From JBEIGE01 sp040382055 (lineage in GTDB: Bacteria > Pseudomonadota > Gammaproteobacteria > Burkholderiales > Burkholderiaceae_C): a stretch of 64,000 bases of DNA. The notes beneath the pieces are model-generated. The model saw nothing but the letters and a program-made list of their open reading frames with translations, did no database searches and was not told the origin of the DNA. Below, piece after piece: positions 25,728-34,246 of this stretch. The DNA lies in assembly GCA_040382055.1 (NCBI GenBank), contig JBEIGE010000008.1, positions 56,432 to 120,431 of the forward strand, written 5' to 3'. Made by a program: the position numbers and the translations under genes. Numbering within the stretch: the stretch's first letter is position 1; each line of letters opens with the position of its first letter.

Positions 25728-26816
25728 ATGCCATTCAAAGCTGCGGGGAGCGGTGGTGTGATTGACGCGGACGCCATTTTGCAAGGCACTGGCGCGGAAC
25801 AGCGCCGTGCCATCGCCAAGGCCATCACGCTGCTCGAATCCACCCGCGTGGACCACCGTGCACAGGGTGATGCGCTGTTGACGGCGCTGTTGCCGCACAC
25901 CGGCAAGTCGCTCCGGCTAGGCATCAGCGGCGTGCCGGGCGTGGGCAAGAGCACTTTCATTGAAGTGCTGGGTTTGTACCTGATCGAGCAGGGGCATCGG
26001 GTGGCTGTGCTGACCATCGACCCTTCCAGCAGCGTCTCTGGCGGCTCAATATTGGGCGACAAGACCCGCATGGAGAAGCTCTCGGTGCATGAAAAAGCCT
26101 ATATCCGACCCAGCCCCAGCAGCGGCACGCTGGGCGGGGTGGCCGAAAAAACCCGTGAGGCCATGCTGGTCTGCGAGGCTGCCGGCTATGACGTGGTGAT
26201 GGTGGAAACAGTGGGGGTGGGCCAGAGCGAGACGGCCGTGCACAGCATGACCGATATGTTTGTACTGCTGCAACTGCCCAATGCGGGCGACGAGTTGCAG
26301 GCCATAAAAAAGGGCGTAATGGAACTGGCCGACCTGGTGGTCATCAACAAGGCCGATCTCGATGCCGATGCCGCCATGCGCGCGCAAGCCCAGATTACTT
26401 CCAGTCTGCGTCTACTGGGCATGCACGGTAAGCCCGAGCAAGCGAGCACCCCCTTGGGGGGCAGCGAACAGGGTGAGCGCGGGGGTCATGATCTTGACCC
26501 GCACAGTGACAAGCACTGGGCACCCAAAGTCATTTCCTTGAGTGCGTTGTTGGGGCAGGGCGTAGACACGTTCTGGAATGCCGTTTGCGAATTCCAAACC
26601 CTGCAGACCGCCAACGGGCAGTTGAACCTGCGCCGCCAGAACCAGGCTCTGTCGTGGATGTGGGAGCGTATTGACGCGGGCCTCAAACAGGCATTCAAAC
26701 AAGACCCTGCGGTGCGCGCACTGCTGCCTATCCTGACCGCCGCCGTGCAGTCCGGACAGATTGCCGCCAGTACTGCCGCGAGAAATTTGCTTGCAGCCCC
26801 CATGAATGCTTCGTAG
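25728..26816 (+). CDS. meaB: Methylmalonyl-CoA mutase-associated GTPase MeaB
   Basis: 362 residues from the ATG at 25728; a GTG at 25713 would add five residues. MeaB is a G3E GTPase that guards and loads the B12 cofactor of the mutase. Walker A GVPGVGKSTFIEVLG is near residue 68, the Mg-binding TIDPSSSVSGGSILGDKTRM near 100, METVGVGQSE near 157 and NKADLD near 206. Residues of about 234-262 form an extra Gly/Ser/charged stretch that I do not recall in relatives and that is encoded by a CCCCCTTGGGGG repeat region. The dimerisation tail is present. Confidence 0.92.
   Translation: MPFKAAGSGGVIDADAILQGTGAEQRRAIAKAITLLESTRVDHRAQGDALLTALLPHTGKSLRLGISGVPGVGKSTFIEVLGLYLIEQGHRVAVLTIDPSSSVSGGSILGDKTRMEKLSVHEKAYIRPSPSSGTLGGVAEKTREAMLVCEAAGYDVVMVETVGVGQSETAVHSMTDMFVLLQLPNAGDELQAIKKGVMELADLVVINKADLDADAAMRAQAQITSSLRLLGMHGKPEQASTPLGGSEQGERGGHDLDPHSDKHWAPKVISLSALLGQGVDTFWNAVCEFQTLQTANGQLNLRRQNQALSWMWERIDAGLKQAFKQDPAVRALLPILTAAVQSGQIAASTAARNLLAAPMNAS
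26447..26465. repeat. CCCCCTTGGGGGG-type repeat inside meaB
   Basis: CACCCCCTTGGGGGGCAGC lies in a segment of meaB coding for a Gly/Ser-rich loop. I recall similar sequences as dispersed intergenic repeats in Comamonadaceae; that is memory, not a search. If so, this is an in-frame insertion into the gene. Confidence 0.4.
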
Positions 26817-26878
26817 GAAGCTACGAATTCAATAGCGAGTTAGCAACAGGTATCAGTGACACGAAAGTAGGAAAAACC

Positions 26879-28411
26879 ATGCAAGACATTCTTGAACAGC
26901 TAGAGGCCAAACGCGAACTCGCCCGCATGGGCGGGGGCCAAAAGCGCATAGACGCCCAGCACAAAAAAGGCAAGCTCACGGCCCGTGAGCGGCTGGAGAT
27001 TTTGCTGGACGAGGGCACTTTTGAAGAGTGGGACATGTTTGTCGAGCACCGCTGTGTGGATTTCGGCATGGCCGACCAAAAGATTCCCGGTGATGGCGTC
27101 GTGACCGGCTACGGCATGATCAACGGGCGGCTGGTGTTTGTGTTCAGCCAGGACTTCACGGTGTTTGGCGGCGCCTTGAGCGAAGCCCATGCAGAAAAGA
27201 TCTGCAAGGTGATGGACCAGGCCATGAAGGTGGGCGCACCCGTGATTGGCTTGAATGATTCGGGCGGTGCGCGCATTCAAGAAGGCGTGGCCTCGCTAGG
27301 CGGCTATGCCGATGTGTTCCAGCGCAATGTGATGGCCAGCGGCGTGATTCCGCAAATCAGCCTGATCATGGGCCCCAGCGCGGGCGGCGCCGTGTACAGC
27401 CCTGCCATGACCGATTTCATCTTTATGGTCAAAGACAGTTCCTATATGTTTGTGACCGGCCCCGAAGTGGTCAAGACCGTCACGCACGAAGAAGTGACTG
27501 CCGAAGAACTGGGCGGTGCCATCACCCACACCACCAAAAGCGGTGTGGCCGACCTGGCGTTTGAGAATGATGTAGAAGCGCTGCTGATGTTGCGCCGTCT
27601 GTACAACTACCTGCCCCTGAGCAACCGGGAAAAAGCGCCGGTACGCAAAAGTGGCGACCCGGCTGACCGCCGCGAGCCCAGCCTGGACACGCTGGTGCCC
27701 GACAACCCCAACAAGGCCTATGACATGAACCAACTCATCGTCAAGACCGTGGACGATGGCGACTTTTTTGAGATTCAGCCCGAGTACGCCAAAAACATCC
27801 TGATCGGCTTTGCCCGCATGGACGGCCAGACGGTCGGTATTGTGGCCAACCAGCCGCTGGTGTTGGCGGGCTGCCTGGACATCAAAAGCAGCGTCAAGGC
27901 CGCGCGGTTCATTCGCTTTTGCGATGCTTTCAATATTCCGGTGATCACCTTTGTTGATGTGCCCGGCTTTATGCCCGGCACTTCGCAAGAGTACGGCGGC
28001 ATCATCAAGCATGGCGCAAAGCTGCTCTATGCCTATGCCGAATGCACCGTGCCCAAAGTGACCATCATTACCCGCAAGGCCTACGGTGGTGCCTATGACG
28101 TGATGGCCTCCAAGCACCTGCGCGGCGACGTCAACTTTGCCTGGCCCAACGCCGAGATTGCGGTCATGGGTGCCAAGGGCGCGGTGGAGATCATCTTTCG
28201 CGAAGACAAGGGCGACCCCGCCAAGCTGGCCGCCAAAGAAGCCGAATACAAGGCCCGTTTTGCCAATCCGTTTGTGGCCGGAGCACGCGGCTTTATTGAC
28301 GACGTGATTTTGCCCAGTGAGACGCGCAAGCGCATTTGCCGCTCGCTGGTGATGCTCAAAGACAAGAAGCTGGAGAACCCGTGGCGCAAGCACGGGAATA
28401 TTCCGCTGTGA
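26879..28411 (+). CDS. pccB: Propionyl-CoA carboxylase, carboxyltransferase (beta) subunit
   Basis: 510 residues. The crotonase-fold carboxyltransferase moves CO2 from biotin to propionyl-CoA, forming (S)-methylmalonyl-CoA. Landmarks are KGKLTARERLEILLDEGTFEE at the start, the oxyanion motifs NDSGGARIQEGVASLGGYADV near residue 123 and IMGPSAGGAVYSPAMTDF near 162, and in the C half DVPGFMPGTSQEYGGIIKHG and ITRKAYGGAYDVM. The Asp that favours propionyl over acetyl is in the usual place by eye. It lies between meaB and pccA in one direction. Confidence 0.94.
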   Translation: MQDILEQLEAKRELARMGGGQKRIDAQHKKGKLTARERLEILLDEGTFEEWDMFVEHRCVDFGMADQKIPGDGVVTGYGMINGRLVFVFSQDFTVFGGALSEAHAEKICKVMDQAMKVGAPVIGLNDSGGARIQEGVASLGGYADVFQRNVMASGVIPQISLIMGPSAGGAVYSPAMTDFIFMVKDSSYMFVTGPEVVKTVTHEEVTAEELGGAITHTTKSGVADLAFENDVEALLMLRRLYNYLPLSNREKAPVRKSGDPADRREPSLDTLVPDNPNKAYDMNQLIVKTVDDGDFFEIQPEYAKNILIGFARMDGQTVGIVANQPLVLAGCLDIKSSVKAARFIRFCDAFNIPVITFVDVPGFMPGTSQEYGGIIKHGAKLLYAYAECTVPKVTIITRKAYGGAYDVMASKHLRGDVNFAWPNAEIAVMGAKGAVEIIFREDKGDPAKLAAKEAEYKARFANPFVAGARGFIDDVILPSETRKRICRSLVMLKDKKLENPWRKHGNIPL

Positions 28412-28436
28412 GCGCTTTGCTTCGTTTGCCTCTGCG

Positions 28437-28626
28437 AGTGGGCAGGGCACACGCTTTGCTCCGTGTCCCCCGGCCTTCGGCCTCCTCCTTGACCTGCGCA
28501 AAGCGAATGCCCTGCCCACTAGCGAAAACGGCTGTTGTTCCGGTGCATGCAAACTTCCTTTTGCAGCAGCGGGGTGGGGGTGCCCGTCAAAGTGAGGTCA
28601 AGGAGGAGGCCGCAGGCCGGGGGACA
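28437..28626. repeat. Structured intergenic repeat element between pccB and pccA
   Basis: The 343-base gap holds two nested structures. AGTGGGCAGGGCA (28437-28449) pairs with TGCCCTGCCCACT (28508-28520), and inside it CGCTTTGC (28452-28459) pairs with GCAAAGCG (28498-28505), giving an 84-base hairpin. Its loop contains a 32-base segment (28464-28495) that returns as an inverted copy at 28595-28626 with one mismatch. Each 32-base arm itself has a GGCC-NNN-GGCC core. This resembles a non-autonomous REP/MITE-type element. Nothing protein-coding is credible in the gap; the start of pccA is preceded by AAAGAGAA. Confidence 0.75.
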
Positions 28627-28754
28627 CGAACGGCGACGGGTACACCCGCCATGTTGCGGGTTCAGAAGTAAACGACCAAGTGCTGTCAATTCCGCTGACT
28701 TTGATACCGCAACCAAATACATGACTTGCCAAGCTAACCATTAAAGAGAACACC

Positions 28755-30905
28755 ATGTTCACCAAAATCCTGATCGCCAACCGCGGAGAAATTGCCTGCC
28801 GCGTGATTGCTACTGCCAAGAAAATGGGTATTCAAACCGTGGCGGTGTATTCCGATGCCGACAAAGAGGCGCGGCATGTGCAACTGGCGGATGAAGCCGT
28901 TCACATTGGCGCTGCGCCAAGCCGGGAGAGTTATCTGCTGGCTGACAAGATCATTGCCGCAGCCAAACAGACCGGTGCGCAAGCGGTGCATCCGGGCTAC
29001 GGTTTTCTGAGTGAAAACGCCGAGTTTTCCAGGCGATGCGAAGAAGAAGGGATTGTTTTTATTGGCCCCAAGCACTACAGCATTGCCGCCATGGGCGACA
29101 AGATCGAGTCCAAAAAACTGGCTGGCGCTGCCGGGGTGAACTGTATTCCTGGTGTCAACGATGCGATTGAAACCGCTGAGAAAGCGGTGGAAATTGCCAA
29201 GGGCATAGGCTACCCCGTGATGATCAAGGCCAGTGCGGGCGGCGGCGGCAAGGGCTTGCGGGTGGCTTTCAACGACAAAGAGGCCTTTGAGGGCTTTACC
29301 AGTTGTCGCAATGAGGCCCGCAATTCTTTTGGTGATGACCGGGTGTTCATTGAGAAGTTTGTTGAAGAGCCGCGCCACATCGAGATCCAGCTGATCGGTG
29401 ACAGCTTTGGCAATGTGCTTTACCTCAATGAGCGGGAATGCTCCATCCAGCGCCGCCATCAGAAGGTGATTGAGGAAGCGCCCAGCCCTTTTATCAGCGA
29501 TGCCACGCGCAAGGCCATGGGCGAGCAGGCCGTGGCGTTGGCCAAGGCGGTGAACTACCAGAGTGCGGGTACGGTTGAGTTTGTAGTTGGCAAGGACCAG
29601 CGCTTTTACTTTCTGGAAATGAACACCCGCCTGCAGGTGGAGCATCCGGTGACTGAGTGCATTACCGGGCTGGACCTGGTGGAGCTGATGATTCGGGTGG
29701 CGGCGGGCGAGAAGCTGCCGCTAGAACAAAAGGACGTTCAGCGCAACGGTTGGGCCATCGAGTGCCGTATCAATGCCGAAGACCCGTTTCGAAACTTTTT
29801 ACCCTCCACGGGCAGGCTGGTGCGCTTTGCGCCGCCCGAGCAAACCCTGTTTGCGGCATCTGTTCGGGCTGAGCCCGAAGAAGCCCTTCGACAAGCTCAG
29901 GGTGAACGGGAGGCGGGTGGTGGTCTGGCCCAGGGCGAACGGGAGGCGTTTGGTGGTGTGCGGGTCGATACTGGCGTGCAAGACGGCGGTGAGATTCCGA
30001 TGTTTTATGACTCGATGATCGCCAAGCTGATTGTGCACGGCAAAGACAGGCTGGATGCAATTGCAAAGATGCGAGCAGCGCTGAACGCCTTTGTCATTCG
30101 GGGGGTATCCAGCAATATTCCGTTTCAGTCGGCGTTGTTGGCGCATCCCCTATTTGTCAAAGGTGACTTCAATACCGGCTTTATTGCCGAGCACTACTCC
30201 AAAGGCTTTGCCGCAGAAGATGTGTCCCACGACGACCCCAATTTTCTGGTGGCATTGGCCGCTTTTGTACGTCGCAAATCGCGTGAACGTGCAGCGGGTA
30301 TTTCCGGGCAGTTGCCCGGCTATGCCGTCAATGCGGGTAATGACTATGTGGTGATCACCCTTGATGCCGGCGGCAAGCACAGCTACACGCCGGTGCATGT
30401 GGATGAGTTTGTCGCCACTTCTGCTGCTGCGCTAGGGGCTGCAGGTGGCTCTGCCCTTGTCAGGGTGGGCTCATCGTGCTATGAAATCAGTAGTCACTCC
30501 CGGCTCAATGACATTGCCGTGACCGGCACCGTCAACGGTCAGCCGTTTACCGCCCAAGTCGAGCGCGGCACGCCGCGCAATCCGCTCGCGCTGCGAGTAC
30601 AGCACAACGGGACGCGCATAGACGCGCTGGTGGTTTCCCGGCGCATGGCGCAGCTGCATGCCCTGATGCCGCACAAGGCGGAGCCGGACATGAGCAGTTT
30701 TGTCCTCTCGCCCATGCCCGGCTTGCTGGTGGATGTGGCCGTGGTTGTGGGTCAGAAAGTTCAGGCGGGCGAGCGGGTGGCGGTGATTGAGGCCATGAAG
30801 ATGGAAAACGTGCTCTTTGCGGCGGCAGATGGCGTGGTGGGCAAGGTTTTGGCCGCCAAGGGCGACAGCCTGACGGTCGATCAGCCCATCATCGAGTTTT
30901 GCTGA
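28755..30905 (+). CDS. pccA: Propionyl-CoA carboxylase, biotin carboxylase (alpha) subunit
   Basis: 716 residues. The alpha chain carboxylates its biotin with ATP and bicarbonate. Order: biotin carboxylase (1 to about 460) with FTKILIANRGEIACRVIAT, the ATP-grasp loop KASAGGGGKGLRVA near residue 160 and NTRLQVEHPVTE near 295; a BT linker domain; and a C-terminal biotin carrier with EAMKMENVL near residue 680. About 40 residues at 363-402, between STGRLVRF and VRVDTG, are an in-frame insertion with a tandem AQGEREA repeat, absent from the usual family pattern. They lie in the carboxylase C-domain and probably form a surface loop. Confidence 0.94.
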   Translation: MFTKILIANRGEIACRVIATAKKMGIQTVAVYSDADKEARHVQLADEAVHIGAAPSRESYLLADKIIAAAKQTGAQAVHPGYGFLSENAEFSRRCEEEGIVFIGPKHYSIAAMGDKIESKKLAGAAGVNCIPGVNDAIETAEKAVEIAKGIGYPVMIKASAGGGGKGLRVAFNDKEAFEGFTSCRNEARNSFGDDRVFIEKFVEEPRHIEIQLIGDSFGNVLYLNERECSIQRRHQKVIEEAPSPFISDATRKAMGEQAVALAKAVNYQSAGTVEFVVGKDQRFYFLEMNTRLQVEHPVTECITGLDLVELMIRVAAGEKLPLEQKDVQRNGWAIECRINAEDPFRNFLPSTGRLVRFAPPEQTLFAASVRAEPEEALRQAQGEREAGGGLAQGEREAFGGVRVDTGVQDGGEIPMFYDSMIAKLIVHGKDRLDAIAKMRAALNAFVIRGVSSNIPFQSALLAHPLFVKGDFNTGFIAEHYSKGFAAEDVSHDDPNFLVALAAFVRRKSRERAAGISGQLPGYAVNAGNDYVVITLDAGGKHSYTPVHVDEFVATSAAALGAAGGSALVRVGSSCYEISSHSRLNDIAVTGTVNGQPFTAQVERGTPRNPLALRVQHNGTRIDALVVSRRMAQLHALMPHKAEPDMSSFVLSPMPGLLVDVAVVVGQKVQAGERVAVIEAMKMENVLFAAADGVVGKVLAAKGDSLTVDQPIIEFC
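29862..29963. repeat. Dispersed repeat inserted in pccA, with a 33-base tandem duplication
   Basis: GTTCGGGCTGAGC at 29862-29874 is the exact reverse complement of 13 bases of the repeat at 38554-38577, and 29886-29909 matches that repeat in 20 of 24 positions in the forward direction, so the two form an imperfect inverted pair. From 29898 a 33-base unit beginning CAGGGTGAACGGGAGGCG repeats once from 29931 with few changes. All of it is in frame with pccA. Confidence 0.75.
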
Positions 30906-30927
30906 ATGGGCGCAAATCTGTCTTTAT

Positions 30928-31458
30928 TCAGTTTTCCAGCGCGTGCATCCATGCCGCATGCTTGGGCGCGCGTTTGGTGCGGCTCCATTCTTCCAGCATC
31001 TCCCATTTCACTTGCGAGGCCCGCGCGGTCAGCGCCGGTGTGCTGGTGTCTACCGTCAGTTCCAGCCGGTGGCCATTAGGGTCGAAAAAGTAGATGGACT
31101 TGAACAGCGTGTGGTCGGTGATGCCCACCACCTCAATTCCATCGCCCAGCAGGCGGTCCTTGGTGTCTTGCAGGTCCTGCAGGCTATCGACCTCGAACGC
31201 TATGTGTTGCACCCAGTCCGGCGTGTTGGTGTCGCGGCCCATGGCCGGTGCGTTGGGAAGCTCGAAAAAGGCCAGTACATTGCCGCCGCCGGCATCCAGA
31301 AAGATATGCATGTACGGGTCAGGCGCTTTGGTGGAGGGCACATGGTCTTCGGCAAACGCCAGCTGAAAATCCATATTCAGGTACTTGGCGTACCAGTCCA
31401 CCGTCTGCTTGGCATCTTTGCAGCGGTAGGCCACATGGTGGAATTTTTTGATTTTCAT
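30928..31458 (-). CDS. VOC-superfamily (glyoxalase/dioxygenase-like) protein
   Basis: 176 residues from the ATG at 31458, preceded by AGGAGCC; the longer frame adds 16 unrelated residues. Two beta-alpha-beta-beta-beta modules are visible: KIKKFHHVAYRCKDAKQTVDW at the start, with His in the metal position, and WVQHIAFEVDSLQDLQ in the middle, then SIYFFDPNGHRLELTVDT with the Glu ligand. It could be a lactoylglutathione-lyase-like isomerase or an extradiol-type dioxygenase. It is convergent with pccA and diverges from a second VOC gene. Confidence 0.8.
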   Translation of the reverse strand: MKIKKFHHVAYRCKDAKQTVDWYAKYLNMDFQLAFAEDHVPSTKAPDPYMHIFLDAGGGNVLAFFELPNAPAMGRDTNTPDWVQHIAFEVDSLQDLQDTKDRLLGDGIEVVGITDHTLFKSIYFFDPNGHRLELTVDTSTPALTARASQVKWEMLEEWSRTKRAPKHAAWMHALEN

Positions 31459-31562
31459 GAAGGCTCCTGTCGTTTCAGTGGGCCCGGTCATTCTATGAAA
31501 ATACACGCACCCCGACTCAAAACGTCGGGGTCAGACTTTCTTTTGCATTAAGGAACTTACGC

Positions 31563-32042
31563 ATGAGACCCTTCAAGGTGCTGGGCATTCAGCAAATCGC
31601 CATCGGCGGGCCGGATAAAAAACGCCTGCAAAAACTCTGGGTGGACATGCTGGGCCTGGAAGTCGTCGGAACCTTCAGGAGCGAGAGGGAAAACGTGGAT
31701 GAAGACATTTGCGCCATCGGCACCGGTCCGTTCAAGGTTGAAGTGGACCTGATGCAGCCCCTGGACCCTGACAAAAAGCCCGCTGTGCACACCACCCCGC
31801 TCAACCACGTGGGCTTGTGGATTGATGACCTCCCCTTGGCGGTGCAGTGGCTCAGCGCGCAAGGCGTTCGTTTTGCACCCGGTGGTATTCGCAAGGGCGC
31901 GGCTGGTTTTGACATCTGCTTTTTACACCCCAAAAGCAACGACGAGTTTCCGATTGCCGGGGAGGGGGTGTTGATTGAATTGGTGCAGGCACCTCCCGAA
32001 GTGGTGACTGCGTTTACCCGCATGCAGGGCACAGCCAGCTAA
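31563..32042 (+). CDS. VOC protein, candidate methylmalonyl-CoA epimerase
   Basis: 159 residues. The VOC modules begin at VLGIQQIAIGGPDKKRLQKL and LNHVGLWIDDLPLAVQWL, and the end has GVLIELVQAP with the metal Glu. The pathway built by pccA/pccB (making the S epimer) and the mutase (using the R epimer) needs methylmalonyl-CoA epimerase, and this is the best local candidate by size and place. However, the first metal His of known epimerases (DHVAIAV-type) is Gln here, so the activity is uncertain; a lyase of another type is possible. Confidence 0.62.
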   Translation: MRPFKVLGIQQIAIGGPDKKRLQKLWVDMLGLEVVGTFRSERENVDEDICAIGTGPFKVEVDLMQPLDPDKKPAVHTTPLNHVGLWIDDLPLAVQWLSAQGVRFAPGGIRKGAAGFDICFLHPKSNDEFPIAGEGVLIELVQAPPEVVTAFTRMQGTAS

Positions 32043-32060
32043 GCGAAGTCTGGAACCCGG

Positions 32061-32723
32061 TTAAAGCTTTTGTGGGTTTGCGTTTGCGCGTGCACGTGCC
32101 ATGGCCGCTTCAATCACCTGACGTTTTTGCGCCAGCACGGCGGGGTCCGTGATTTGCGAGTGGGCGGCCAGGTCGAGCAGCTTGACCCTGGCTTTGTCTT
32201 CAAGCCTTTGCTGGTTCTCTTCCTTGTCACGATTGATGCGTGAGCTATGAAATTTGTAGCGTTCCCGGGCGGTTTCTGCTTGGGCGGCTGACCAGGCATC
32301 CCAGCCGGTTGCGCCGGCACTGACGGGCTCCATGACGATGCAATCCACCGGGCAAACCGGCAGGCATAGGTCGCAACCGGTGCAATAGGCCTCAATAACG
32401 GTGTGCATCAGTTTGTTGCTGCCCACAATCGCATCCGTGGGACAGGCTTTGATACACAGGGTGCAGCCTATGCACCAAGCCTCGTCAATCACTGCCACGG
32501 TGCGCTCAGTTTCAGCGCCAAACGCGGGATTGAGCGCAACCCGGGCTTGCCCAGTCACATTGGCAAGCCGCTCAATTCCTTGCGCGCCGCCCGGCGGACA
32601 CTGGTTGATGGGGACGCCGTCCGATGCAATGGCCAGGGCGTAGGCGGCACAGTCCGGATATCCGCACCGCGTGCACTGGGTCTGGGGCAATACCTCAAGA
32701 ATACGTTCGAACAACGTAGCCAT
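32061..32723 (-). CDS. rsxB: RnfB/RsxB-like ferredoxin-type electron transfer protein
   Basis: 220 residues from the ATG at 32723 (MATLFERILEVLPQTQCTRC); a TTG 12 codons upstream is less likely. The N-terminal Fe-S domain has CTRCGYPDCAAYA and CPPGG, followed by a two-cluster ferredoxin domain with CIGCTLCIKACPTDAI and CTGCDLCLPVCPVDCI. The C-terminal 80 residues are charged and helical. Unlike the RnfB of complete Rnf complexes it lacks an N-terminal membrane helix, and no other rnf gene is near. Beta-proteobacteria often carry this stand-alone form; its partner is unknown. Confidence 0.88.
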   Translation of the reverse strand: MATLFERILEVLPQTQCTRCGYPDCAAYALAIASDGVPINQCPPGGAQGIERLANVTGQARVALNPAFGAETERTVAVIDEAWCIGCTLCIKACPTDAIVGSNKLMHTVIEAYCTGCDLCLPVCPVDCIVMEPVSAGATGWDAWSAAQAETARERYKFHSSRINRDKEENQQRLEDKARVKLLDLAAHSQITDPAVLAQKRQVIEAAMARARANANPQKL

Positions 32724-32779
32724 AGGCCGGGATGCGAGTGGCAGATCCGCGCTGGGCAAACGTACTCTGGAACTTGCGT

Positions 32780-34246
32780 TTATTTGGCTGCAGCCTTTTT
32801 AGCAACCGCCTTCTTGGCTGGCATAGGCTTTTTGACGGCGGCTGTGACGATTGTTTTAGCCAGGGCATTTAAAGCTGCCTTGGGCACCGGCTTGACCGCA
32901 GACTTCGCTGCAGGCTTGGCTGTTGCTTGAGGCGCAACTTTGGCTGCGACGGCAGGTGCTACGCCTGTTTTTGACCCTGCTTTGGCGTTGTGCGACAGAA
33001 TGAATGACTTGACCTCGGGGTACACAATCTCGCGCCAACGGCGGCCTGAAAAAATGCCGTAGTGGCCGGCACCCTTGGCCTCCAGATGCTTTTTCAGGTT
33101 CTTGGCCACACCCGTGCAGATGTCGTGCACGGCTTCGGTCTGGCCGGAGCCGGAAATGTCGTCGAGCTCACCTTCAATGGAGAACAGCGCAGTATGTTGA
33201 ATGTCTTGCGGCATGACGCGCTCGACCTTGCCGTCAACGCCCACCACATCCCAGGTGCCGTTGACCAGGGCAAAGTCCTGAAACACGATTTTGATGGTTT
33301 CCAGGTAGTAATGCGCGTCCATGTCCAGCACCGCGTTGTACTCGTCATAGAACTTGATGTGTTGCTCGGTGCTGGCGTCGTCGCCCTTGATCAGGTCGTT
33401 GAAGAACTCAAAATGGCTTTTGGCGTGATTACTGGGGTTCATGGCCACAAAACCGGCGTGCTGCAAGAAACCCGGGTAAACGCGGCGACCTGCGCCCGGG
33501 AAATTGCTGGGCACGCGAAAGATGACGTTGTTTTCAAACCAGTCATTGCTCTTGTTCATGGCCAGGTTATTGACCGCAGTGGGTGATTTGCGGGCATCAA
33601 TCGGGCCACCCATCATGACCATGCTCAGAGGCGTTTTTTCACCCCGGCTGGCCATCAATGAGACGGACGCGAGCACAGGCACGGTGGGCTGGCAGACGCT
33701 CATGACATGGCAGTTGCCGTAGGTTTTTTGCAGGTGGCGGATAAATTCCTGCACGTAATTGACGTAGTCATCGAGGTGGAATTCGCCTTCCGAAGTGGGA
33801 ACCAGGCGGGCGTTTTTCCAGTCGGTAATGTAGACCTTGTGGTCTATGAGCATGGTTTTGACCGTGTCGCGTAAAAGCGTGGCGTAATGCCCCGACAAGG
33901 GCGCAACAATTAAAACGGCGGGCTGGCTTTTGAGCTTTGCAAGGGTTTGCGTGTCGTCAGTGAAGCGCTTGAAGCGGCGCAACTCGCAAAAAGGCTTGTC
34001 AATCTCAATTCGCTCATGAATGGCGATCTCAACACCGTCCACATCGATGGTACGGATGCCGAATTCCGGCTTGACGTAGTCTTTGCCCAAGCGATGCATC
34101 AGCGAATAGCCGGCTGAAACGCGATCTGCGAAGGGGAAGTTGCCCATCAAGGACAGGGGGTTGTCAAAAACCTTGGCGGCCACCTGAGCTAAATCAGAAA
34201 AAGGCTCCATCATGGAACGTTGGGCTTCGTAGATTTGATACATCAT
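32780..34246 (-). CDS. phaZ: Intracellular polyhydroxyalkanoate depolymerase
   Basis: 488 residues from the ATG at 34246, with AAGGTGAC upstream. PhaZ breaks down stored PHB granules. It has the alpha/beta fold of the Ralstonia-type enzyme: MMYQIYEAQRSMMEPFSDLA at the start, VLIVAPLSGHYATLLRDTV, and the nucleophile motif MSVCQPTVPVL with Cys at about residue 183, as in the Cupriavidus enzyme. A GHYGIFSGRRWREIVYP motif with the catalytic His follows near residue 390. The last 70 residues are an Ala/Lys/Pro-rich tail like those of histone H1-like and phasin-associated proteins, which may bind granules or DNA. Confidence 0.92.
   Translation of the reverse strand: MMYQIYEAQRSMMEPFSDLAQVAAKVFDNPLSLMGNFPFADRVSAGYSLMHRLGKDYVKPEFGIRTIDVDGVEIAIHERIEIDKPFCELRRFKRFTDDTQTLAKLKSQPAVLIVAPLSGHYATLLRDTVKTMLIDHKVYITDWKNARLVPTSEGEFHLDDYVNYVQEFIRHLQKTYGNCHVMSVCQPTVPVLASVSLMASRGEKTPLSMVMMGGPIDARKSPTAVNNLAMNKSNDWFENNVIFRVPSNFPGAGRRVYPGFLQHAGFVAMNPSNHAKSHFEFFNDLIKGDDASTEQHIKFYDEYNAVLDMDAHYYLETIKIVFQDFALVNGTWDVVGVDGKVERVMPQDIQHTALFSIEGELDDISGSGQTEAVHDICTGVAKNLKKHLEAKGAGHYGIFSGRRWREIVYPEVKSFILSHNAKAGSKTGVAPAVAAKVAPQATAKPAAKSAVKPVPKAALNALAKTIVTAAVKKPMPAKKAVAKKAAAK

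Noticed and set aside
27296..28552. Minus-strand open frame of 418 codons
   Set aside because: It overlaps pccB throughout, is rich in His, Gly and Ala as expected of an antisense shadow, and has no recognisable motif.
28336..28671. 111-codon frame running from pccB into the intergenic repeat
   Set aside because: It is read through a palindromic repeat element and the end of pccB in another frame; no ribosome site.
32061..32723. Part of a complete Rnf/Rsx complex
   Set aside because: No other rnf genes are near and the protein lacks the N-terminal membrane helix of complex-bound RnfB.
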